Shown piece after piece: positions 30,532 through 37,109 of a stretch of DNA of 64,000 bases. How positions within the stretch are numbered: position 1 is the first letter of the stretch; every line of letters starts with the position of its first letter. Origin of the DNA: Streptomyces sp. NBC_01446 (GTDB lineage Bacteria > Actinomycetota > Actinomycetes > Streptomycetales > Streptomycetaceae); NCBI RefSeq assembly GCF_026340095.1, contig NZ_JAPEPO010000002.1, forward strand, positions 1,054,001 to 1,118,000, in the 5' to 3' direction. The notes under the pieces were generated by a model that made no database searches, was not told where the DNA came from, and saw only the letters and a program-made list of their open reading frames with translations. A program made the position numbers and the translations under genes.

Positions 30532-31991
30532 ACGGGCGGCCGGTTCCGTGCAACCGCGAGGAACTGGGCTCACTGTTCCTGTTCGAGAAGCTCGACCCGG
30601 ACCAGCTCGACCGGCTGTGCCGCGAGGGCCGCGTGGAGGCCTTCGATCCCGGGCCCGTGTACGCGGAAGGCGATCCGTCGACCTGCTTCTACGTACTCCT
30701 CGCGGGCACGCTCGTCCTGTCGCGCCGCGTCGGCGCCGACGACGTGGAGGTGAACCGGAGTTCCAGCCGCGGTGTGTACGCGGGCGCCTTCCAGTCCTAT
30801 CTCGGCGATCGCGCCCCGCAGACGTACAACAGCTCGATGCGGGTCACGGAGCCCTCGCGGTTCTTCATCCTGCCCGCGGACACCTTCGCGGACGTCGTGC
30901 GGGAATGGTTCCCCATGGCCGTCCACCTGCTTGAAGGGCTGTTCTTCGGTGTGCGGAACACCCAGCAGACGATCGGCCAGCGGGAGCGGCTGCTGGCGCT
31001 CGGCTCGCTGTCCGCCGGGCTCACCCACGAGCTCAACAACCCGGCCGCGGCGGCGGCGCGTGCCACGTCTTCACTGCGCGAGCGGGTCGCGGGCATGCGG
31101 CACAAGCTGGGCGCGATCGCCTCGGGCCCGTACCGGCGGGCCACGCTGGAGACCCTCATCGAGATCCAGGAGCGGACGGCCGAGCAGGTGTCCAAGGCTC
31201 CTGTCCTGACTCCTCTGGAGACCTCCGACCGCGAGGACGTCCTCACGGACTGGCTGGACGACCACGGGATCACCGCCGGCTGGCAGCTGGCGCCGAACTT
31301 CGTCCAGGCCGGCCTCGATGTCGACTGGCTCGACCAGGTCGCCACGGCCGTCGGCGAGGAAACCCTCGAAGGCGCCATGCGGTGGCTGAACTACACGGTC
31401 GAGACCGAACTCCTCATGAACGAGATCGAGGACTCCACCGCCCGGATCTCCCACCTCGTCGACGCGGCCAAACAGTACTCCCAGATCGACCGGGCCCCTT
31501 CCCGGTTCGCCGACGTGCACGAACTGCTCGACAGCACGCTGATGATGCTCTCCGGCAAGTTCGGGAACGGAATCAAGGTCGTCAAGGACTACGACCGCAC
31601 ACTGCCCGAGGTCCCGGCCTACCCCGGCGAACTCAACCAGGTGTGGACGAACCTCGTCGACAACGCGGTCGCGGCGATGAACAGCACAGGCGGCGAGGGC
31701 ACGTTGACAGTGCGCACCGCGCTCGACCGTGACCATCTGCTCGTGGAGTTCCGCGACACGGGGCCGGGGATCCCCGCGGACATCCGTGGCCGCATCTTCG
31801 ACCCGTTCTTCACCACCAAACCGGTGGGCGAGGGAACCGGGCTCGGCCTGGACATCTCCTGGCGCATCGTCGTCAACAAGCACCACGGCCAGCTCGAAGT
31901 GCACTCCGAGCCCGGAGACACCCGCTTCCAGGTGCGTCTCCCCCTCACGTCCACGAACCCCGAATCCGACCCCCCACAGGAGCCTTCATGA
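30528..31991 (+). CDS. Cyclic-nucleotide-binding-domain histidine kinase
   Basis: The 487-aa protein has an N-terminal cyclic-nucleotide-binding/Crp-like sensor (residues about 15-135, FEKLDPDQLDRLCREGRVEAF through RFFILPADTFADVV). A HisKA-like helix follows with H167 in GLTHELNNPAAAA, then a long helical insert, and a HATPase domain with N-box VWTNLVDNAVAAM, G1 DTGPGIP, F-box FDPFFTTKP and G2 GEGTGLGLDIS. No membrane span is seen, so the kinase is cytosolic. It begins at GTG 30528 inside the stop of the flavoprotein gene, and its TGA overlaps the ATG of the zinc-finger gene. The presumed partner is the receiver of 28855-30531. The nucleotide sensed is unknown; residues for cAMP phosphate binding are not obvious. 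Confidence 0.93.
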   Translation: MNGRPVPCNREELGSLFLFEKLDPDQLDRLCREGRVEAFDPGPVYAEGDPSTCFYVLLAGTLVLSRRVGADDVEVNRSSSRGVYAGAFQSYLGDRAPQTYNSSMRVTEPSRFFILPADTFADVVREWFPMAVHLLEGLFFGVRNTQQTIGQRERLLALGSLSAGLTHELNNPAAAAARATSSLRERVAGMRHKLGAIASGPYRRATLETLIEIQERTAEQVSKAPVLTPLETSDREDVLTDWLDDHGITAGWQLAPNFVQAGLDVDWLDQVATAVGEETLEGAMRWLNYTVETELLMNEIEDSTARISHLVDAAKQYSQIDRAPSRFADVHELLDSTLMMLSGKFGNGIKVVKDYDRTLPEVPAYPGELNQVWTNLVDNAVAAMNSTGGEGTLTVRTALDRDHLLVEFRDTGPGIPADIRGRIFDPFFTTKPVGEGTGLGLDISWRIVVNKHHGQLEVHSEPGDTRFQVRLPLTSTNPESDPPQEPS

Positions 31992-32338
31992 GTACCACGA
32001 ACGGAATCGACCCCTCGGTCCCGCCGAGCGGCACCGGATGCGTCGAGTGCGACGCGGCCGGCGGCTGGTGGTTCCATCTGCGGCGCTGCGCGCAGTGCGG
32101 CCACATCGGCTGCTGCGACGACTCACAGGGCAAGCACGCGACGGATCACGCCAAGACGAGCGGCCACCCGGTGATCCAGAGCTTCGAGCCGGGCGAGAAC
32201 TGGTTCTGGGACTACAACACGTCCTCGCTCATCGAGACGGGCCCGGACCTCGCTCCCCCCGTCAGCCATCCCGAGACACAGCGGACCCCCGGCCCCGCGG
32301 ACCGAGTCCCCTCGAACTGGGCCGAGTTGCTGGGCTGA
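31988..32338 (+). CDS. UBP-type zinc finger protein
   Basis: The 116-aa protein is almost wholly a ZnF-UBP domain. Ligands are C18, C21, C34, C37, C42 or C43, H50, H54 and H60, with the typical WWFHLRRCAQCGHIGCCD core and GHPVIQSFEPGENWFWDY. In eukaryotes this fold binds the free C-terminal Gly-Gly of ubiquitin. Streptomyces lacks canonical ubiquitin, so its ligand here is unknown. It is the third gene of the coupled operon (ATGA overlap at 31988-31991), so it is made together with the kinase and the receiver-flavoprotein. It may bind the tail of a partner or a Pup-like protein; that is speculation. Confidence 0.93.
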   Translation: MSTTNGIDPSVPPSGTGCVECDAAGGWWFHLRRCAQCGHIGCCDDSQGKHATDHAKTSGHPVIQSFEPGENWFWDYNTSSLIETGPDLAPPVSHPETQRTPGPADRVPSNWAELLG

Positions 32339-32573
32339 CGGGCATCCCTGGACGGAAGAGCGCCGGATCAGGCCGACTCCGGGGCCGTGAACGACACGTC
32401 CGCCGAGTGCGTGGTCGTGTCCGCGTCGCTGCCGAGCGGACCGTCGGAGCCGCGCGCCTCCACACGGTTTCGTACGCCTCCGAATCCTGTGATCCACTGA
32501 CCTCGGATGCCGATCAGGCCTCTGACGTGGGCATGGAGCCGACGCCCCGTGATCGACAGCAGGGAGAGTTCCG

Positions 32574-32879
32574 ATGACGACGACCGCGAAGCCGAGCGTG
32601 CAGCACGAGGACGAGCAGGTACGGGTGACCCGCTGGGACTTCGAGCCCGACACGCGTACCGGCCGTCACGTCCACGAGCACGACTACGTGGTCGTGCCCG
32701 TGGTGGACGGCCGGATCAGCGCGTTCGCCCCCGACGGCACCGTGACCGAGTCACAGCTGCGCGCCGGCGAGTCCTACGCGCGCCCGGCGGGCGGCGAGCA
32801 CGACGTCGTCAACACGGGCGGCACGTGGCTGGCGTTCGTCGAGATCGAGCTCAAGGGGACGTCGAAAGCCGTGGCGTAG
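32574..32879 (+). CDS. Small cupin-domain protein
   Basis: The 101-aa single-domain cupin has motif 1 in TGRHVHEHDYVVVPVVDG (two His and a downstream acidic residue) and motif 2 in RPAGGEHDVVNTGG. A metal site is therefore likely. Such small cupins serve as dioxygenases, isomerases or binding proteins, and no choice can be made here. An AGGGAGAG ribosome site precedes ATG 32574. The 235 bases upstream, after the zinc-finger gene, contain nothing recognisable. Confidence 0.85.
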   Translation: MTTTAKPSVQHEDEQVRVTRWDFEPDTRTGRHVHEHDYVVVPVVDGRISAFAPDGTVTESQLRAGESYARPAGGEHDVVNTGGTWLAFVEIELKGTSKAVA

Positions 32880-32904
32880 CGCCCCGTCGCTCACCTGAGG
32901 GCGG

Positions 32905-33357
32905 TCACTTGACGAGGTACTTGCAGCCCGCGATCGACTTGCCGTCCTTGTTGTCCGCGACCTGCTTGCCGTCGACCTTGATGACGCAGGAGGCCGGCAC
33001 GAGCTGTCCGTCCGAGCCGGTCACCGAGCCGGGGACGACCGACACCAGGCTGCCGACCTTCAGTTCGGCGCCCTTGACGGTCAGTTGGATCGTCTTCGTC
33101 CAGGGCAGGTTCACCTGCTCCGTCTTGCTGTCTCCGGCCGTCCACAAGACCTGCGTACTGCCCTGGCCCCGCACCTCGAAGGTCACTTCGCGGGTCGCCT
33201 CCTGACCCCCGGCCGGCTTCGAGGCGGCGGGCGAGGGGGCCTGCGACGTGTCCTGCTTCGCCCCCGCCCCCTTGCTGTCTCCCCCGCCGCTGCCGCACCC
33301 GGCCAGCAGAGCGGCTGTCGCCGCGACCAGAGCAATACCGGTTACCGTCCTGCGCAC
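32905..33357 (-). CDS. Secreted lipoprotein, MmpS-like
   Basis: The 150-aa protein starts at GTG 33357 after GGAGGAAAT. It has a signal peptide (RRTVTGIALVAATAALLAGC) ending in the lipobox LLAGC, so the cysteine would be acylated and the protein anchored on the outer face of the membrane. A Gly/Ser/Ala/Pro-rich linker leads to a beta-rich domain (REVTFEVRGQGSTQVLWTAGDSK) that resembles the MmpS family of mycobacterial transport accessory proteins. Two C-terminal cysteines (ASCVIKVDG, AGCKYLVK) may form a disulfide. No MmpL-type partner is present in the window. Confidence 0.85.
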   Translation of the reverse strand: MRRTVTGIALVAATAALLAGCGSGGGDSKGAGAKQDTSQAPSPAASKPAGGQEATREVTFEVRGQGSTQVLWTAGDSKTEQVNLPWTKTIQLTVKGAELKVGSLVSVVPGSVTGSDGQLVPASCVIKVDGKQVADNKDGKSIAGCKYLVK

Positions 33358-33536
33358 ATTTCCTCCGTGATCCCCGTACAACTCAGCATGTCGGCCCGGG
33401 CACACCTCGCCCGGGCCGAACTGCTGAGCATAGTGGGGCGCCCGGGACGGTCACTCGGTGCGTAGGCCGTCGGTCGGCATCTCCCGAACACGTCATGTGT
33501 CTAGGAAGGTTCGGGTCCCGGCGCTACTCTCCGCGC

Positions 33537-34622
33537 ATGATTTCGACCGTTGTCTGGGGTACCGGAAATGTCGGGCGCGCGGCCATCCGTGCCGTCGAGG
33601 CCCACCCGGCACTGGAGCTCGTCGCCGTACTGGTCCACGACCCCGCGAAGGTCGGCCGCGACGCGGGTGAACTCGCGGGCCTCGCCCACGAGTTGGAGGT
33701 CAGGGCGAGCGACGACATCGAAGCGGTGCTGGCCGCCCGGCCCCGGGCCGTCGTGTACGCGGCCTCCGGCGACATCCGCCCCGACGACGCCCTCGCCGAC
33801 ATCACCCGGGCCCTGCGGTCGGGCGCCGTCGTCGTCTCTCCCGCCCTCTATCCGCTCTACGACCACCGCGGCGCGCCGCCGGAGTTCCGGGATCCGGTGG
33901 TGGCCGCGATCGCGGAGGGCGGCGGCTCCCTGTTCGCCTCCGGCGTCGACCCGGGCTGGGGCAACGACGTCCTGCCGCTCCTCGTCAGCGGGCTCGGCAG
34001 CACCGTCGACGCGATCCGCTGCCAGGAGATCTTCGACTACTCGACGTACGACCAGCCCGACTCGGTACGGCTCCTGGTGGGCATGGGCCAGCCGATGGAC
34101 TACGACCCGCCCATGCTGTGGGAGACCGTCCCGACGATGGTGTGGGGCGGGCAGATACGTCTGATGGCGCGGGCGCTCGGGGTCGAACTCGACGAGATCC
34201 GCGAGACGTTGGACCGCCGCCCGCTCGACACCACGGTGAGTACGCGCACGATGGGCGACTTCGAGGCGGGCACACAGGGCGCCGTACGGTTCGAGGTGCA
34301 GGGCATCGTCGGGGGCGAACCCCTCATCGTCATCGAGCACGTCACCCGCATCCACCCGTCCTGCGCGCCGGACTGGCCGACGCCCCCCGACGGCACCGGG
34401 GCGCACCGGGTGGTCATCGAGGGCCGTCCGCGCATCGAGGTCACCGTCGAGGCCGCGGACGAGGGCGAGAACCGGTCGGCCGGCGGCAACGCCACCGCGG
34501 TCGGCCGGCTGGTGAACGCCATCGACTGGCTCGTGGACCAGGCCCCGGGCCTCTACGACGCGCTCGACGTCCCGCTGCGCCCCGCAGTCGGAAAGCTCGG
34601 CCATCGCGGAAGGAAGCAATGA
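33537..34622 (+). CDS. DapB-like NAD(P)H-dependent reductase (amine dehydrogenase family)
   Basis: The 361-aa protein has an N-terminal Rossmann domain related to dihydrodipicolinate reductase (VVWGTGNVGRAAIRAVEAHP and AVVYAASGDI). Its C-terminal domain is longer than that of DapB (SLFASGVDPGWGNDVLPLL, VVIEGRPRIEVTVEA). The family is often labelled NAD(P)H-dependent amine dehydrogenase, and 2,4-diaminopentanoate dehydrogenase is a characterised relative. The lysine-pathway DapB is about 250 aa, so this is not it. Its TGA overlaps the ATG of the following carboxymuconolactone-decarboxylase-like gene, so the pair acts together. A cholesterol oxidase gene is convergent just beyond. Confidence 0.87.
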   Translation: MISTVVWGTGNVGRAAIRAVEAHPALELVAVLVHDPAKVGRDAGELAGLAHELEVRASDDIEAVLAARPRAVVYAASGDIRPDDALADITRALRSGAVVVSPALYPLYDHRGAPPEFRDPVVAAIAEGGGSLFASGVDPGWGNDVLPLLVSGLGSTVDAIRCQEIFDYSTYDQPDSVRLLVGMGQPMDYDPPMLWETVPTMVWGGQIRLMARALGVELDEIRETLDRRPLDTTVSTRTMGDFEAGTQGAVRFEVQGIVGGEPLIVIEHVTRIHPSCAPDWPTPPDGTGAHRVVIEGRPRIEVTVEAADEGENRSAGGNATAVGRLVNAIDWLVDQAPGLYDALDVPLRPAVGKLGHRGRKQ

Positions 34623-35101
34623 TGATCATCGAGATCCCCGAGGGACAGGAACCGATCGGCTACGTCTGGGGGGACATGGTCCCCGGTATCGGCATGGCGG
34701 CCGCCAACTTCTCGCTGTCCGTGTACGCCCATACGACGCTGGGCCTGCGGGAGTTCGAGGCGGCACGGCTGCGGATCGCGCAGATCAACGGGTGTCAGTT
34801 CTGCCTGGACTGGCGTACCGACCGGGACGGGGAGAAGGTCGAGGAGTCCTTCGCGGACTCGGTGACCGAGTGGCGCACCAGCGACGCCTTCGACGACCGC
34901 ACGCGGCTCGCGGCCGAGTACGCCGAGCGGTACGCGCTCGATCACCACGGTCTGGACGAGGAGTTCTGGTCCCGGATGACCGCGCTGTACAGCCAGGTCG
35001 AGATCGTGGAGCTGAGCATGAGCATCGGTTCCTGGCTGGCGTTCGGCCGGCTCAACCATGTGCTGGGCCTCGACACCGCGTGCGTCCTGCCCACGGCCTG
35101 A
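34619..35101 (+). CDS. Carboxymuconolactone decarboxylase/AhpD-like protein
   Basis: The 160-aa all-helical protein has the AhpD-like CxxC in RIAQINGCQFCLDWRTDRDG and the C-terminal VELSMSIGSWLAFGRLNHVLGLD typical of the CMD superfamily. CxxC members are peroxidase-like or thiol-redox proteins, while true decarboxylases lack the pair, so a redox role is favoured. It is coupled to the DapB-like reductase (start 34619 overlaps its stop) and ends before a strong terminator hairpin. Together they might oxidise or reduce one substrate. The pair has no clear pathway. Confidence 0.88.
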   Translation: MMIIEIPEGQEPIGYVWGDMVPGIGMAAANFSLSVYAHTTLGLREFEAARLRIAQINGCQFCLDWRTDRDGEKVEESFADSVTEWRTSDAFDDRTRLAAEYAERYALDHHGLDEEFWSRMTALYSQVEIVELSMSIGSWLAFGRLNHVLGLDTACVLPTA

Positions 35102-35102
35102 G

Positions 35103-35130
35103 ACGCGGGGGCCGCGGCCGGCCCCCGCGT
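35103..35130. terminator. Bidirectional GC hairpin terminator
   Basis: ACGCGGGGGCC (35103-35113) pairs perfectly with GGCCCCCGCGT (35120-35130) around a six-base loop. It lies between the convergent CMD-like gene and the cholesterol oxidase gene. A short TTGTG follows. Confidence 0.85.
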
Positions 35131-35140
35131 TGTGCATCCA

Positions 35141-36784
35141 CTACAGATCAGTGGCGATGATCTTCTCGATGTTCCGCTCGGCGAGCGCCGTGATCGTCAC
35201 GAACGGGTTGACGCTCGTGTTGCCGGGGATCAGCGAGCCGTCGATGACATAGAGGCCCGAATAGCCGTGCAGGCGGCCGTAGTTGTCGGTGGCCTTGTTC
35301 AGGACCGCGCCACCGAGCGGGTGGTACGTGAGGTGGTCGCCCCAGATCTTGTACGTGCCGAAGAGATCGGTGCGGTAGATCGTGCCCTCCTTCGCGTTGA
35401 TCTTGTCGAAGATCGTCTTGGCCATGTCGATGGAGGTCTGCTTCCAGGCCGTCTGCCAGTTCAGATCGGCCCTGCCCGCCTGGGCGTTCCACGAGAACTC
35501 GGCACGGTGCGGGGTGTTCGTGATCGACAGATAGAACGAGGCGTAGGTCTCGATCCCGGTCGGCAGCGGCGCGACCTCGGCGAACGCTCCTCCGGCGGCC
35601 CAGTTGTCGATGCCGCCGCAGGGGATCGACGCCTGGACCTTGCCGGTCGGGTCCCACAGGTGGTTGGCGCGGCCGCACATGACGTTGCCGTTGTCGCCCC
35701 AGCCCTTGCCCACCTCGCCGTTCAGGGCGGGCAGGGCGCCGGTGGCCTTGAGCTCGACCAGGAGCTTGCTGGTGCCGACGCTGCCGGCCGCGAAGAACAC
35801 CTTGTCCGCGGTGACGGTCTTGGTGGCCGTGGTCGTGCCGGTGGTGTCGATCTGCTCGATGACGACCGTGTACCCGCCGCCGGGTGCGGGCGCGACCGAA
35901 GTCACCTTGTGCAGCGGCGAGATGGAGACCTTGCCGGTGGCCGCGGCCTGGGCCAGGTAGGTCTTCTGGAGTGACTTCTTGCCGTAGTTGTTGCCGTAGA
36001 GGATCTCGCCGGCGAGCGCCGACTTGGGGACGGTGCCGGCCGCTTCCTGCTTCATGTAGTCCCAGTCGTACACGTCGGGCACGAAGACGAACGGGAAGCC
36101 GGAGCGCTGGGCGTGCTTACGGCCGACGCGCGCGAACTGGTAGCACTCGGCACTCTCGAACCAGGCCGGGTCGACGGTGCCGACGCCGAGCGCGGCGTTG
36201 GCGCGCGGGTAGTACGTCGCGTACATCTCGCCGGCGTCGACCGACGGGAGGATGGCGCCGAAGTTCTCGCGCTTGGGCGTGACCGCCATGCCGCCGTTGA
36301 CCAGGGAACCGCCGCCGACGCCGCGGCCCTGGTAGACGACGATCCCGCCCATTTCCTCGGCGTCCAGAATTCCGGTGTAGCGGGGGACGTCTTTGTCGAG
36401 CGGGAAGCCGAGGAAGTTGCTGAGGGGCTGTTTGGTCTTGGTCCGGAGCCAGTAGGAACGGGCGTCCGGACTGGTCGTGTTGGCGAATATCTTGCCGTCC
36501 GGTCCGGGGGTGTCCCAGGCCATCCCCATTTCGATCATGTGGACGTCGACACCCGCCCGGGCGAGTCTCAGCGCTGCCACGGAGCCGCCGTATCCCGTGC
36601 CGACGACGAGGGCGGTGACGTGCGCGCCGGAGTCGATCGGTGCGCCGACGGGGGCGGTGGCCGCATGGGCCGCGGGGGCGTGGGCCGACAGCGCCGCGGC
36701 GCTCAGAATAGAACCGGTTCCAGCGATAAAAGTGCGTCGCGAGACGTTCCTGGAACCGATTGCACGCGTGGTGGAACCACTCAT
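35141..36784 (-). CDS. choD: Secreted cholesterol oxidase (GMC-type FAD enzyme)
   Basis: The 547-aa enzyme oxidises cholesterol to cholest-4-en-3-one with O2. A Tat signal is clear (NVSRRTFIAGTGSILSAAAL, then cleavage near AHAAT), so the folded FAD protein is exported. FAD binding is shown by TALVVGTGYGGSVAALRLARAG and the GMC-like GRGVGGGSLVNGGMAV. The active-site region contains the conserved E/H/N set in the segments ASFYLSITNTPHRAEF and HPLGGAVLNKATDNYGR, and the ending is NTSVNPFVTITALAERN. Length and order match the Streptomyces extracellular cholesterol oxidases. In polyene producers this gene sits in polyene clusters; here no polyene genes are near. Its promoter region carries a pair of 14-bp direct repeats. 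Confidence 0.96.
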   Translation of the reverse strand: MSGSTTRAIGSRNVSRRTFIAGTGSILSAAALSAHAPAAHAATAPVGAPIDSGAHVTALVVGTGYGGSVAALRLARAGVDVHMIEMGMAWDTPGPDGKIFANTTSPDARSYWLRTKTKQPLSNFLGFPLDKDVPRYTGILDAEEMGGIVVYQGRGVGGGSLVNGGMAVTPKRENFGAILPSVDAGEMYATYYPRANAALGVGTVDPAWFESAECYQFARVGRKHAQRSGFPFVFVPDVYDWDYMKQEAAGTVPKSALAGEILYGNNYGKKSLQKTYLAQAAATGKVSISPLHKVTSVAPAPGGGYTVVIEQIDTTGTTTATKTVTADKVFFAAGSVGTSKLLVELKATGALPALNGEVGKGWGDNGNVMCGRANHLWDPTGKVQASIPCGGIDNWAAGGAFAEVAPLPTGIETYASFYLSITNTPHRAEFSWNAQAGRADLNWQTAWKQTSIDMAKTIFDKINAKEGTIYRTDLFGTYKIWGDHLTYHPLGGAVLNKATDNYGRLHGYSGLYVIDGSLIPGNTSVNPFVTITALAERNIEKIIATDL

Positions 36785-37109
36785 GGCACGTTCCTCACTT
36801 TCGATGGAATCGAAACGAGTTCTACTGCTGTTCGCGCATCAAGTCACTACACACGAACAGGTAATTCATGTGCGTCGAATAGGTAACTCGCGTCCACTCG
36901 CCCCCGGGTGCGCCGACGGCCCCGGGCGGGCTGCCGGCGGCCGCGGAAGAGTTAGCACTGTCACACAGATCCAGGCAAGTCCCTCCATGTAAACAATCGA
37001 GCGGGTTACTACACTTCGTCAGGTTGTTCGGCGCCCGGCCGGACCGGCAGCACGGCTTTCATGCGGGATCACCGTTGATCCAGCTCCGGCGGCGACACGC
37101 AAGGAACCC
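36785..37109. promoter_or_regulatory. 325-base divergent control region of cholesterol oxidase and pls
   Basis: There is no gene here. It holds the direct repeats at 36854-36889 near the cholesterol oxidase side. Closer to pls it has GTAAAC (36989-36994) facing GGTTAC (37004-37009), an imperfect dyad with a nine-base spacer about 100 bases before the pls start. The region is more AT-rich than its surroundings, as expected for promoters. No ribosome site stronger than AAGGAACC (before 37110) is seen. Confidence 0.6.
36854..36889 (-). promoter_or_regulatory. Pair of 14-bp direct repeats upstream of the cholesterol oxidase gene
   Basis: On the minus strand GAGTTACCTATTCG (36889-36876) and GAATTACCTGTTCG (36867-36854) agree at 12 of 14 bases. 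They repeat at a 22-base interval, two helical turns, and lie 70-105 bases upstream of the start at 36784. This is the layout of an activator binding on one DNA face. They are distinct from the PAS-LuxR (PimM-type) site known for some polyene-linked cholesterol oxidases. Confidence 0.55.
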
